A stretch of 64,000 bases of DNA, taken from the NCBI GenBank assembly GCA_029721435.1, contig CM056583.1:45785120-45849119 (forward strand), given 5' to 3'. A model generated the notes under the pieces. The model ran no database searches and was not told the origin of the DNA. It saw only the letters and a program-made list of their open reading frames with translations. Below, piece by piece: positions 12,001 through 23,253 of the stretch. A program made the position numbers and the translations under genes. This DNA is from Gymnothorax reevesii. Its lineage: Eukaryota > Chordata > Actinopteri > Anguilliformes > Muraenidae. Every line of letters starts with the position of its first letter. Position 1 is the first letter of the stretch.

Positions 12001-12202
12001 ATTTAAACTCTGTCATCATGACAGGTATAAGATGTCCCTGCTGAAGCCCTCAACTAAAGCGTTGACTTTGTCATGTAAAGTGTCAGTTCGGACTGACAAT
12101 CGAGGGTTCCTGTCCCTTCAGTATTTGGTGAGAAATGACGATGGGCAGATCTGTTTTGTGGAGTACTATTGCTGTCCAGATGAAGAGGTTGAAGAGGAAT
12201 AG
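9003..12202 (+). CDS. rad1: RAD1, checkpoint DNA exonuclease-family clamp subunit
   Basis: This is the RAD1 subunit of the RAD9-RAD1-HUS1 (9-1-1) clamp, which loads at damaged or stalled DNA in the nucleus and activates ATR signalling. Coding exons: 9003-9197, 9365-9473, 10447-10705, 11130-11228, 12025-12202 (stop TAG 12200-12202). Their lengths sum to 840 bases, giving 279 aa with every phase matching; the human protein has 282. Residues 1-65 contain 'DDQYILVASLDNVRNLSNIL' and 'NAFIQ'; exon 3 has 'FLEEGGVVTVCKI' and 'REAFSELDMTSE'; exon 5 has 'LLKPSTKALTLSCKVS', 'TDNRGFLSLQY' and 'ICFVEYYCCPDEE', all strongly conserved in vertebrate RAD1. The ATG at 9003 is chosen because it follows the acceptor directly and matches the family start MPL; the in-frame ATG at 8967 is intronic. 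Donors after exons 1, 2 and 4 (GTCAAT, GTTGTC, GTCTCT) are weak. Intron 2 carries a hAT MITE. Confidence 0.96.
9543..10192. mobile_element. hAT-like non-autonomous element in RAD1 intron 2
   Basis: The left end reads CAGTGGTTTCCAAACTCGG followed by TCCTGGGGCCTCCC. The right end carries the inverse, with 'acacagggaggcccaggacc' and 'gagtttggga'. The last few terminal bases on the right are degraded, so no exact 8-bp duplication is claimed. There is no coding capacity. It accounts for two thirds of the 973-bp intron. Confidence 0.7.
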
Positions 12203-12525
12203 CTCCATCCAATGAAAACAAGCTTGCATTCCAACACATCACAAAGATTTCCTTTACCCTTAATTTCTGGAACTTACTCTAGCTACTGAAGTGTAACCTT
12301 TGCATTTGCAAAACTGTGTCTACAACTGATGTTTGTGAAACCATTTATTTTAATATAATAATGAACCTATAATAACTTTCAAAACGTTTACAAAAGCTTT
12401 GCTGCGGCTTTCCGTGTGGGTATGCTTGTGTATATGTATATAAGTGGTTTGAATTATCCCCTGTACTTTTGGAATTTCTGTTTAAATTGTTGTGTTAATA
12501 CTGGAAAGAACAATTTCTTAATTTT

Positions 12526-12531
12526 AATAAA
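12526..12531 (+). promoter_or_regulatory. RAD1 polyadenylation signal
   Basis: AATAAA lies 324 bases after the RAD1 stop codon, in a T-rich context and followed by 'ttttgtctggttg' about 20 bases on. It is the first canonical hexamer I see in the 3' flank. Confidence 0.6.
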
Positions 12532-12714
12532 ACATTGATGCATACAAATATTTTGTCTGGTTGCAGAAAGTAAATCCTTTATGGAGTCTATGAGCCCTTG
12601 CCATTTTCCCCTGTCTGCTTTACACAGAAAAAGAAAAAAAAAAAAACTATTGTCACAGTTTGGAAATGCCTGTTAAGAGCAACTTTGCCATTTGACTTTA
12701 TTACCCTCCTGGCA

Positions 12715-12945
12715 TATAATGCGGAGGGGATATAGTCACGGGTGCGGTTGTCCCTCTGTCCGTCTCTGTCCGCAAATATTTTGTTGCCTTTTGCTGACCA
12801 AAGTTGATGAACTTTGTATTTTTTCTTGTTTCCATGGAAACATTTTGAACTCAGAATTTTAGGGGAATATTAGGTTTGTTTCTGGAGCAGGTGGCATTTT
12901 CATTCTTCCGGTATGTGGGGCCGGGGGGATATGCCGCCTTAACTG
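12715..12945. repeat. Short GGGGATAT-ended repeat
   Basis: It starts 'gcggaggggatatagtcacggg' and ends 'gccggggggatatgccgcc', with 'tgtccgtctctgtccg' near the left end and 'tttccatggaaac' inside. The same organisation (GGGGATAT, then 'tccgtctg', then 'ccatggaaac', then GGGGGATATGCC) is found at 24955-25525, where the interior is triplicated. Confidence 0.55.
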
Positions 12946-13744
12946 ATCTGTGGCTATGCGGCCCCATTCACATCAAACTGCGATGCACTTCATGTTCTGA
13001 CACCTCTCTATCAGACTGAACATAAAGGTTTTTTCAGAATTTTGAGCTTCAGTACTTCTGATGGATCGGACCAAATGAGCCAACCTTCGCTCCCCACGCA
13101 CATCAATAAGCCTTGGCTGCCTATGACCCTGTCACCAGTTCACTGGTTTTCCTTCCTTGGACCACTTTTAGTCCATGGGCAAGACCCTCAAAATTCACTT
13201 ACTGGCACCACACAAGGTGGCAAAGTCTAGTATGGGTTTTTGTAATCCCCCATGTCTGCGGGACGTGTTTTGATATGATGGCCTTTGTTATGGTAGGTTT
13301 GTTGCTGAAATCACAACATTTATACCCATACCCCATGGCAAGTGTCTGGAATGACGCAACCGTTATTACTGAGGAACTATGTATACCAGCTTCAACAATT
13401 AAACCATTTTATGCATTTGCTTCAACAAGAATACATTATCATTTTGGATACCATAGTGGAAAATGAACTACCTATCATTAGCTACATTTATACAGAACTT
13501 TACAAGTACATGTATTTGTTAAATTTAGTAGTAAACCCATGCATATGAATACAGGGTAGGCCTAAATGGAAAGAAACTGCCATCATGCTTTGCAAATGAG
13601 TTTTTTAAATGAACCAACACGTACAAAAAACAAAAAAATACATGTACCAAATTATTACAGACTAAAATGGTACCAATACTGCTCTCCCTATTTGAGCTAC
13701 TGCTCAGCATCTGAGTCCAGTTCCAGGACTGGTTCCAAATCCTC
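12946..13744. other. Intergenic, no recognised feature
   Basis: Short ORFs at 13042-13230, 13113-13466 and 13342-13548 overlap in different frames and carry no domain. I see no bounded repeat. Confidence 0.35.
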
Positions 13745-14715
13745 CTGCACTTGCTGGTTGCTACAGGTCTGTAATCTGCACGTCAGTGCATGGCAGGCTA
13801 TTTGAAATGCAGCTGCAGCTGGGCAATTTGCATGTCCGAACACACTTGCATGCAAGAAGTTCTAAGACCACATCTGGTGCTGGTGGAGGATGCATCCAGT
13901 GGATAGCCAACTTGCCGTCATCATCAGTCCACCCATGCTCTTTGGGACTGGGCACCGCAGGGTCAGCCAGCCGGCAACGCTTCCATCTTGCGGACAGATA
14001 GTTGGCCCATTGGGGATGCAGGAAGAGGCAGTCTTTGCATATTGGTAACTGGGTGGACTCTATCGCCCCTCTCTTGGCGCAAAAGAGCAGATGGTGCAGC
14101 TCTTTAGCATCCCTTGTACTGCTGTTGGCAAGATACATGCCACAAGTGAACTGCTCAAGCTTGCGGAACAGCTCTTCACTCACATCCCATGACTGTCTCA
14201 GTTCACTGAACGTTTTTTGGTAGGAAGGGTCATTTCCCATCATCATCTGGGCATTAAGTTTTCCTCGACCTGCAAAGATGCTGACTGAATTGCAGCCTGT
14301 GAAAGCATGTAAGCCTATCAGGCCATCACAAACACTGTCTCTAGGTGAACTTGCCAGCTTTCACAAACTGCAGATACCCCGTGCACAGCGCTGGCATTTT
14401 GTCTTACTGAACTCGCCAGCTTGTTGATGTTGACAATCTATGTGTGGCTCTGAAACCCACAACTCTGGTTGACTGGGCAACATATCTCTTTGAAAGCTAA
14501 GACAGAGGACCATTATATCAGTATCTTTAGCTGAGATGATGACTGACTTAGAGCCAGCATTAGCTGCGTGCAGCGCGTGCAAGAGCAGGTGCGTTTCTGA
14601 TTCCTCTTGGGTGCAGTGCAGCTCTGGAACTTTTTCACAAGCATCTCCGGTCAACTTCAAGCAGGTTTGCTCACAGGTTGTGAACAGCTCCTTGTCATGC
14701 AGCATTGCCCTGTAT
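13745..14715 (-). pseudogene. Degraded repetitive-element ORF, 'DTD'/Cys-rich family
   Basis: Two minus-strand frames and the stretch between them read as one broken protein. In order: 'CTQEESETHLLLHALHAANA' and 'SVIISAKDTDIMVLCL' (14525-14620), then in another frame 'GLIGLHAFTGCNSVSIFAGRGK' (14255-14330), then at 14246-13761 'FSELRQSWDVSEELFRKLEQFTCGMY', 'ARWKRCRLADPAVPSPKEHGW' and the Cys-rich end 'LLACKCVRTCKLPSCSCISN'. I recall this as a widely repeated, mostly uncharacterised protein of fish and invertebrates. The E-E-x-D-T...DTD...HAFTGCDS pattern recalls PIN/FEN-type nucleases, but that is inference. Frameshifts and a missing N-terminus show it is not functional here. Confidence 0.65.
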
Positions 14716-15496
14716 TTTGGGAGTTTTCATTCTTCTACAAGAAACTTGATGAGGCTGGTCTTGTTGGAGGAACCGTTGGTTGGACACATACCTGGCTAGC
14801 CTGCCAGCAAAAGATCATCAAAAACAGACCGCTAGAAATTGAAATTATGTACCACCAATCTACACGAGACTTAACTAAACTTCTGAAATCAAAACAAAAG
14901 CATGAAGAAACACGAAGTACAAGCCCAGAGAGAAATAAACCCATTTTATAAATGTTGGTTGTCTTAATTCATATCATAGTGCTGCAAGGTCTGTCCGTGA
15001 GCATACGCGGTATTGCGAAAAGCGCAAAAACAAGTTTCCTGCAAGAAAATGGAAAAAGCTACTAATTCAGAAAGGCTATCATTCATTTTCTCACTTCTAC
15101 TGGTGTAACAAATAAATTTGCACCCGTGAAATTTTGCCATCTTGGATGGTACAGGTATCTGGTCTGGCCCATGGACTATTTTAGAAGGTACTGGCCACTG
15201 CTGACCGGGAGCACTCCACAAAAGCTGTGGTTTGGAGATATTGTGATCCAGTCGTCTTACCATCACAATTTAGCCCTTGTCAAAGTCACTCACATCCTTA
15301 GGCTTGCCCATTTTTCCTGCTTCCAACACATCAGATTGGTGGACAGAATGTTCACTTGCTGGCAAATATATCCCACCCACTGAGAGGCGTCATTTTACAG
15401 AGACAATCAATGTTATTCATTTCACCTATCCATGGTCATAATGTTGTGTCTGATCTGTCTCTCACACACCTACACACTCACAGTTGATCTCCAAAC
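14716..15496. other. Intergenic, possible remainder of the degraded element
   Basis: A minus-strand ORF at 14964-15266 shows no domain I recognise. The block lies between the degraded element and the palindromic MITE, and I cannot assign it. Confidence 0.3.
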
Positions 15497-15728
15497 TATG
15501 AAGGTACATTTGTGTCTTTATTATTCAATCAAAAAAAAGTTTCTTCAACCAAAAAACATGTTTTCAATCAAAAAATCATTTTCAATCAAAGAAACAAGTG
15601 TTTGAGTGCACAAATTAAATTGAGACCCAAAAAATAGCATTTGAACACTGTGTTTCTTTGATTGAAAAGTTTTTTTTTGGAAGAAAAATTTTTTTGATTG
15701 AATAATAAGACACTAAAGTACCTTCATA
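15497..15728. mobile_element. Palindromic (fold-back) MITE upstream of BRIX1
   Basis: The left arm begins TATGAAGGTAC, followed by 'tgtctttattattcaatc' and a run of A. The right arm is its inverse: a run of T, 'gattgaataataagacac', then GTACCTTCATA. The whole 232-bp element folds on itself with an A/T-rich stem and 'caatcaaagaaac' words repeated inward. It ends 129 bases before the BRIX1 start codon, so it sits in the 5' UTR or core promoter. The superfamily is not clear. Confidence 0.75.
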
Positions 15729-15857
15729 CCAACCTGGCTTGAAATGGCATGAAATCACATGGTATATTCCAGTACAATAGGTGGCGGCATTCACAATACA
15801 TTTCTATGTATCCTTATTCTTGTAGAAGAAGAACATATTGACGTCACGACTTGCAAA

Positions 15858-18800
15858 ATGTCGGCGCTCAAGAGGAAACGTGGAGGAAAAGAAAAAGGTC
15901 CTAAAACTGCAAAAAAAGTTAAATTTGTCGAAAATGGAACTCAGAAAAAGGTGGATGTCCCGGACCAGGATCAGAAGAATGAGTATAGTGTTCCTGCTCC
16001 CGTATCAATGGTACTGTAAAATACTTTCCAACGTTTATTTTTAAGGGTAACAGTATGGCTGCACATCTCCATGGATTAACGTTACGTTAATTGGCGAACG
16101 TGTACCAGCCAATTTGGAAAGTTGGTTTACACAGTTAATATTACTAGTATTAAAGACTTTGTGTTTTTCTCCAGTTTTAGCTTTTCTCCAGGTGATTTTC
16201 TTTTGCTCAGAGTGCGACATGCTAGTTTACGTCTTGAGGAGGAATGGCTTGATTGCTGGTGAACGAATTGTGCATCCACGACGCGTTGGGGGTTATTGGT
16301 TAACGGATCGTTTTATCTATAACCAGTGTATCTTATTTTTTCGACTAGGGGAAGTGGACGAACAAGGAGCGGATTCTTGTGTTCTCCTCTCGAGGCATCA
16401 ACTTCAGAACTCGGCATCTGATGCAGGACCTTAGAACAATGATGCCTCATACGAAAGCAGGTATGGCTAATTATGTGTGGACCAAAATTAATGTTTACTG
16501 TGAGTTATCTTGTAACCTCTAATAATGAAAATGTAAATGAAATCATAAAGAAGTGATTGGAAGTTCATTCACCCTTTACTCTTTTGAAAACACTACAACA
16601 CATTTGAAGCCTTAACTTGTTAGCTAAATTGTTTATTGCGAATAAAATCTGATGACTGCTACAGACTTAGAAATTGTCAAATGGGTAGTCAAGTACTAAT
16701 AATAACATCACAAGTTGCAAAAATGCAGTGATGTGAAATGCGAGATGTTAAACGGGTGAGCTAATTGTGCTACAGTATAAAGGGAGCCTACAAAAAAGGC
16801 CTAGTCCCTGAAGATTGGTACAGGCTCACCAGCATGCCAACAAATGGACAAGCTTTTACTAATTGGCAGGATTTTGGGCATTTTACCCTCTTCTGGGTGT
16901 AATATAATTAATAGACTGAAGGAATCTGGTCAAATTCTTGTGCGTAAAAGGAAGGGTCTAAAACCCACTTCTAGAGGCATTTGATTTCAATCCCTCAGAT
17001 GTCTCTGTCTTGAGAACCACCATGATTGTAGTGGCTATCAGAGGCTTGAAAATAGTACTTTGTTTAGTCTTTGCCAGTCGGCACCATTCACCACTGCAAC
17101 CACAGTTGCAAATTGAAGTTTGCCAATTGCAAAAGCGAAGCAATACATCTCTGTCCAAAAGTGCAACTGAATTCTCTTGGCGTTATGTCATCTGAGACCG
17201 ACAGTAGCCCAATGGGAACATATTTTGTGGTCCAGCGAGTCAACATCTCTGGTGGTGTTTGGTGGCTGTGCTCTCAAGACCGAAAAGGACAAGGACAACC
17301 CAAGATGTAATCTGCGTCAGGTCCAAAAGCCGGCATCTTGTCTTGGTATTGGGGTGTGTCAGTGCACGTGGCATCAGTGACATTAGCAGGGCGCTATTAA
17401 TGCAGAAACATGAGTACGAATTTTGGTGCAATATGTGATGCCATCAAGATGTCCTCTGTTCCATGGAGGTCCCTGCATTTTCCTGCAAGACAATGCCAGA
17501 CCACATTCTGCATGGATTGGAAGTGCATTGCTGTGTAAACAGAGTGCGTGGGTGGTAGTTTAGCACCTGCAATCTTGAACTCCCTTCGGCTGAGAATGTA
17601 TAATACATTTTGAAATGAAATGTACTGCAAAGAAAGCCTCACGTAGTTGTGATGCTGAAGACCTGCATAATGGAGGAATGGGAAAAAATTCTGCTAGCAA
17701 GAATTGTCTAACTGGTGTCCTCAGTGCCAAAATGCAGAATGAGTACGATTAAAAGATAATGGTGATGTCACAGAGTGGGGAAACAAAAATTTTGCCTACT
17801 TTTTTCAGACTTTCTCTCATAACTCTGTATTTTCAAGAAGTAATTTAATTCTTATTAGAACATGAAATAATGTTGTATTGTTTTGGATACAGTAGAGGGT
17901 GAGTGGATTTTCTAGTTTAGTCCCCTTTGATTTGATGTGCATTTTCCATGATGTCCCAACCTTTTTATGATTGGGGTTGTAGTTAGATGTTTAACATCCA
18001 CAAAACTTCTTTTTTTATTGAACAGATACTAAAATGGATCGGAAGGATAAACTATTTGTTGTAAACGAGGTCAGTCAAAAGCAATAGCGTCCGTGTGTTT
18101 TATTTCTTTTTCTTTTCAGTTCTAAAGCAAAGTATAATCTTGTCTCTCGTATTGCAGGTATGTGAAATCAAAAACTGCAACAAATGCATCTTTTTTGAAG
18201 CCAAAAAGAAGCAAGATCTTTACATGTGGTAAGTTTGTCTTGTAAAGCAATTGGTTCAACAGATATAAGTTCCTTCAGGAGAACATGTCTTAAATGCATC
18301 ATTACCAGATTGATTTACACTTCAGCCCAGTATTGCAAGGGGGCACACATTCATTTACTATGTCTTTAAGTTCCTGCAAGCTTTTTTTCCTCCCAATTTA
18401 TGTTTTAGAAAGTGCATTGTCTTATTTCTTGCAATTTTATGAAAGTAATTGATTCTTCATTACAGCATCTTTGCAGTTATGTAGACAGACTTTAAAAGTG
18501 TTGTCTTTTTTTTGGTGAAATATTCCCAAATATTAAGCCAATGTCTATAATTTCTATTGCCATTAAAAAGGCACGAGTGAGGTATGTACTGTATTGCAGC
18601 AAATTGAAGAATTGATTGATTTTTATTGCTTTTCCAGTGAGGCACGAGAGGAAATAAAGAAAAGCGCATGGTATTGTAATCCTGATGCACACCACGTGCA
18701 CATGCCAAGCACTTCAGTTATGACAAACAGTGAGCTGTTTGTGATGTGTGCAGTGACACTTGACTTGTTCTTTTTGGTGTGGTCAATAGTCTACATAAAG

Positions 18801-21800
18801 CCAACAAAAAATGTTAGGGGCAGATCTCAGCCGCCGAGAGGTGGTGCGTCATTTGCACTGTCACCGTTCAACAATCAGTCGGCTGTCTATCCGAGAATGG
18901 AACACAAACCCTGTCACTGACCGACCGCGTTAAGGACAGCCACGAGTGCCGGTGGCACCTCGAGCGCCACTTCTGGTTACAGCCTGTACGTGACAGATTC
19001 CGGACAGCAACCAAAACTGATCATGAGATGAGGGGTCCAAGACGATTGAGGGTGAACGCAAGTACTTTTTGAAGCAGTCTGCGTGAGCAAAACATGCGTG
19101 CCCACGGCCCCCTACAGAAAACCCTTTTTTTTTCCCCATCAAAAGGAGTAGAAACTCTTCACATCTGACTGGGCACCTGCCTCAGAGTTATTTTTTGGCA
19201 CTTCATTTTCCTGTTTCTGTCTGAGAATGGAAAACGGGGACTGTCGCTGACCGACCACGGTAAGGGCAGCCATGCGTTAATGGGCAAAAACTGGGTTTTC
19301 TGTCAGGCCCGTGTGCATGCGTTGCTCACATAGACGGCGTCAAACGGTAGTTGCGCTCACACTCAATTGTCTCAGACCCCTCATCTCATAATCAGTTTTG
19401 GTTGCTATCCGCAATCTTTCATGTACTGGCTGTAACCAGATGTGGCGCTCTTGAGCTGCCATCGTCACTCATGGCTGCCCTAAGCGGGGACAGTCACTGA
19501 CAGTTCCTGTGTTTTTATTACTGAAGTGCTTGGCGTGTGCACGTGGTGCGCATCAGGATTACAATACCACACGCTTTTCCTTATTTCCTCTAGTGCCTCA
19601 CTGGAAAAGCAATGAAAATCAATTGATTCTTCAATTTGCCGTAAATACAGCACATGCATCACCTGTGAGTTTTCAATGGCGCTGAGTATACAATTCTGTC
19701 ACTTATCATGTATAAAATATTTTATCTTTTCATACTCATGAATTCCCCTCAAAGAATATTTCTAGGTGTTTTTACATTTATCTTATTCTTTTTACATTAA
19801 TATTTTTGTTATGTTTTCAGTTAGGCAGTTCTGTAATGGGCTTCCAAGATTAAACTTACTGAAATGACCTCCTGTGCTATAAATGCACTATGGTAGCTCA
19901 ACATGTCTGCCCAGAGCACTGATTAAATTCCTTTTTGATCAAATATTTCCACAGGTTATCCAATGTTCCCCATGGACCATCTGCCAAGTTTTTGGTTCAG
20001 AACAGTAAGTTTGTCATTTTGTAATATCAGAATATGGTCCGACACTAGTGCTTTGATTCGTCTCAACTCAATGCATTTTTTACTAAACCTAATTATACTG
20101 TCTATAAATACCTTCTTTTTTTCTTTAGTTCATACTTTGGCTGAACTCAAAATGACTGGAAACTGCCTGAAAGGATCCAGGCCACTGCTGTCTTTTGACC
20201 CTGTAAGTTTTGTGGTGGACAGCAATGCAAACAAGGTGTTCTTTTACATATGTTTTCTGCTCAATAGCTTACTTGTTATTCAAGATATCAATATTACTCG
20301 ACATAAACTTTAGAGTTTGGTCCTCTTTTGGGAAGCAAAACCTTTCTACAAAGATGTTTTAGTTGAACTAGGCAGAAATGGTCCTTAAATAAAATCAGCC
20401 CTTTTCTTCTTTTCAGAAAAAGGCTGTTTTATGCCATTTTCATATTTTCAGTTTGCAGGGTTTGATTTGTGTGTTTCAATTTTGCAGAAATTTGACAAGG
20501 AGCCACACTACGCATTGCTGAAAGAGTTGTTCATCCAGGTTAGTCAAACAGCTGTAGTTGTACATGGAATATTTGGCTAACTGATCTATTTTTACTCATT
20601 TTATGACATAATTTTGAGATGGAATGTCTTGAATGCATATTTTCCATTTTTACTGTGTATTTCTTTGTGTTACATTACTCATAAGATTAGTGCTACCCAT
20701 CTTATCTATATATAATTTTTTTGTGATGTTTGATTTATCAGAAACGGTGCCAAATATGCTCTGAAAGTACAGGCTTACTGGCATTAAAAAGACATACTTG
20801 AATGGAACAATATTTAAATTTGGCTGTGACCTGCATTTTTTGCTGAAATTTCAGCTTCTTTTTTATTAGCTTGTCCTATGTTTGACAGCTCCCAAACATT
20901 TTTTCTCTGGCTACAATTATTTTGGCAGTTTTATGCAATTCAGGTTGTCAAGTTTTTGTATGGACATGATTATTTTCAGAGCAGTTGGTGGCTTTTATTT
21001 TGAATGCCTCTGTAAAATAGGTATATGGGCTTTGCTATATACTCCTTTTTTTCCAGTGAAAAAAATACATTTAATTAAATATTACTTTCCAGATATTCTC
21101 TACTCCTCAATATCACCCTCGGAGTCAACCCTTTGTGGACCATGTCTTCACTTTCACAATTGCAGACAACAGGATATGGTTCAGGAACTACCAGGTTAGT
21201 CATTCATTTTTTACATTGTGCAAAATGATGAAAAATCTGAATTGGGCAGTGCAATCTCTTTTTTTTTTTTTTTTTTTGGATCTTCGAAACCTGTTGAAAT
21301 TTTGGTCAAAATTCTGAAAGGGTCTGGGAACAGCCCTGGTTGCACATGGAATAAGTTGTAATCAAAACAGCTACAATTCTGTAAAAGATTTTTATTAATG
21401 GTATTTTTAGTTTGCACCAAATGTGTTCAGTTTAATGACAACCAACTGCTGTGTTATATTGCATTTCTGCTAAATTGAATAGTGATTTACTGTTTGCTAA
21501 AATGGTCAATGGAAGTCCTCATTTTTTACTTTTGGAACTAAAGGGAGCTTTCATTGGGAGGTTTATAATTGTGTTGCAAAATTTACAACTTTTGAAATGG
21601 CGAGAACTAGAGTGTGACCATTTTTGTAAAAACTAGTGTAGAAAATGTATGCATCTGAGGGGCGGCAACGACAATCCAGCTGCAATAATTGTCTTTTATG
21701 GTGCGTAGATAATTGAAGAAGATGCATCCCTTGTCGAGATTGGACCTCGCTTTGTCCTCAACCTCATCAAAATATTCCAAGGCAGTTTTGGTGGTCCCAC

Positions 21801-22985
21801 CCTCTACGAAAACCCACACTTCCAGTCTCCGAATATGGTAATTGTACTCTGTAATTATATCCCTGAACGCCGAATGGCGTTCCGGGGCATAAGTTTTTGG
21901 TCCGGCTGTCGCCGCCTAAAATCACTGTTTTTATCATATCTCTGGAAATATTTGTCTGATTGACCTCAAATCAAGTGCAAATGAAAGGTCATGACCTGAG
22001 GATGTGTCCCACGATGACATTATACCTGTTTGGTTCAAAATTTTGACACAAGGTGGAGCTTTGTCACATAAAATTCACCATTTTTGCTATATCTTTGGAA
22101 CTATTTCTCCAATTGACATGAAACCATGTGCAACTGCAAGGTCATGACCTCACAACGTGTCACATGATGACATCATACCTGTTTGGTTCAATATTTTGCC
22201 ACCAGGTGGCGCTTTGTGATGGAAAATTACCATTTTGGCCATATCTTCTGAACCATTTCACCGATTGACCTGAAATTAAGTTCAAATGAATGTCTACTTA
22301 AGGATTGGGGAATTGGGGAACTGGAGGATTGGGGGCGTTCGGGGGTATATCCCCAGCCGTCGCCTCCGATGACATAAGCCTAGTTATTTTCTGTATTTGT
22401 TATGGTTTATTTTAAAACCCTTATGTGCTGTACCCATTTTACTAATAGCTCATCTTCATCCATACAGGTGTTTTACGCTTTAAAGACATTAACAAGCATG
22501 TTATCCAAGGGTTAAACGGCCTTTAGTATTTAAGTTTACACAGTGCAAAGGAATTTGCCCTCTTGCATTAATCTCATGCTCAACATGCATGGTACTAAAC
22601 TATTTTTGAGGGCATGATTGATTACTTCAGCTTCAGAAATTTCATAAAGTCATACATTTGACCACGTAAAGGTCAATGGTATGCCTGTCTAGTGACTTAA
22701 TTGCAGTAGCCACAAATGAATTATATTTTCCTTGCACAGCATCGCAGAATGATTCGGCTGGCCACGGCTGCCAAACTGCGGGAGAAGCAGATGGTGAAGG
22801 AGCTTCAGAAAGTGAAAAGGTTGGAAGAAAAAGAAGCTGTTACCCATGATGTCACAGAGGATGTATTTGCAACACCCTCTGTGGAGAAACCTGTTGAAAT
22901 ACAACATGAGGCCCCGCACTCAAAACAGGTGAAGAAGAAGAGGAACAAGGAGTTTAAACGACAAAGGAAGCAGAAGAAGCTGTGA
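15858..22985 (+). CDS. brix1: BRIX1, ribosome biogenesis protein (Brix domain)
   Basis: BRIX1 is the vertebrate homologue of yeast Brx1, a nucleolar factor needed for early 60S assembly and 27S pre-rRNA processing. Coding exons: 15858-16010, 16349-16460, 18026-18069, 18158-18228, 19955-20004, 20129-20202, 20488-20538, 21093-21194, 21709-21837, 22740-22985. They total 1032 bases and 343 aa with all phases consistent; human has 353 and differs mainly in the N-terminal tail. The basic N-terminus 'KRKRGGKEKG' is followed by the Brix domain from about residue 52: 'RILVFSSRGINFRTRHLMQD', 'CNKCIFFEAKKKQDLYMW', 'HTLAELKMTGNCLKGSRPLL', 'FVDHVFTFTIADNRIWFRNY', 'EIGPRFVLNLIKIFQGSFGG'. The C-terminus is strongly basic ('KKKRNKEFKRQRKQKK'). 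The ATG is the first in frame after the upstream MITE. Introns 2, 4 and 9 hold mobile elements. The gene is co-oriented with RAD1 and DNAJC21. Confidence 0.97.
16540..17985. repeat. DNA-transposon remnant in BRIX1 intron 2
   Basis: It shares a long series of words with the block at 34640-36095, for example 'tgactgctacagact', 'gatgttaaacgggtgagct', 'gcctagtccctgaaga', and 'tttcctgcaagacaatgcc' followed by 'agaccacattctgc'. The right end 'gatgtcccaacc...gattggggttgtag' matches the terminal sequence of an abundant fish DNA-transposon family. No intact transposase frame remains. The superfamily is not settled from sequence alone. Confidence 0.6.
18555..19687. mobile_element. Large fold-back element in BRIX1 intron 4
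   Basis: The left arm ('attgccattaaaaaggcacg', then 'gcaaattgaagaattgattg', 'attgtaatcctgatgcacac', 'ccaagcacttcagt') is repeated as its reverse complement in the right arm up to 19687. Inner arms also pair ('ctggttacagcc', 'aaaactgatcatgagatgag', 'gtgagcaaaacatgcgtgcc' against inverses at 19315-19445). Translated inner sequence has scraps resembling Tc1-like transposase ('DRPR.GQPRVP', 'DRFRTATKTD'), so the palindrome may have captured two inverted transposase fragments. It fills most of the intron and must be spliced out as a 1.1-kb hairpin. Confidence 0.7.
21855..22383 (-). repeat. GGGGATAT-type repeat, copy B (BRIX1 intron 9)
   Basis: The reverse complement of the repeat at 1885-2557: it starts 'tatatccctgaacgccgaat' and ends 'gtatatccccagccgtcgcc' followed by 'gatgacataagcctag'. 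Internal units repeat 'gaccttgaaattaag'-like and 'ggtcatgacctc' words about every 150 bases. It lies 18 bases after exon 9 of BRIX1. Confidence 0.65.
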
Positions 22986-23039
22986 GCCTCAGGGAACCTG
23001 AAAAGTGTTTCTGATTCATCCTTAATGGACCCTATAAGC

Positions 23040-23253
23040 CAGGGGTCACCAACCCTGTTCCAGGAGAGATACCATCCTCTAGGTTTTTGCGCTACCTCCT
23101 ATTCGGCATACTCAAATGAACTAATTAGCTAATTAATTGCCCTGCTCGTGTTCTTGTTAAGTAGCTAATTTGTTGAATCAGGTGTGCTGAATAGGAGGTA
23201 GAGCAGAAACCTACAGGATGATGGCTCTCTAGGAAGAGGAGTGGTGACCCCTG
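23040..23253. mobile_element. hAT-type MITE in BRIX1 3' flank
   Basis: Ends are CAGGGGTCACCAACC and GGTGACCCCTG (inverted). The interior has inverted 'gctacctcctattc' and 'gaataggaggtag', so it is partly palindromic. Flanking 8-mers CTATAAGC (23032-23039) and CTGTAAGC (23254-23261) differ at one base, a slightly decayed hAT target duplication. It lies 54 bases after the BRIX1 stop codon and so is probably transcribed in its 3' UTR. Confidence 0.85.
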
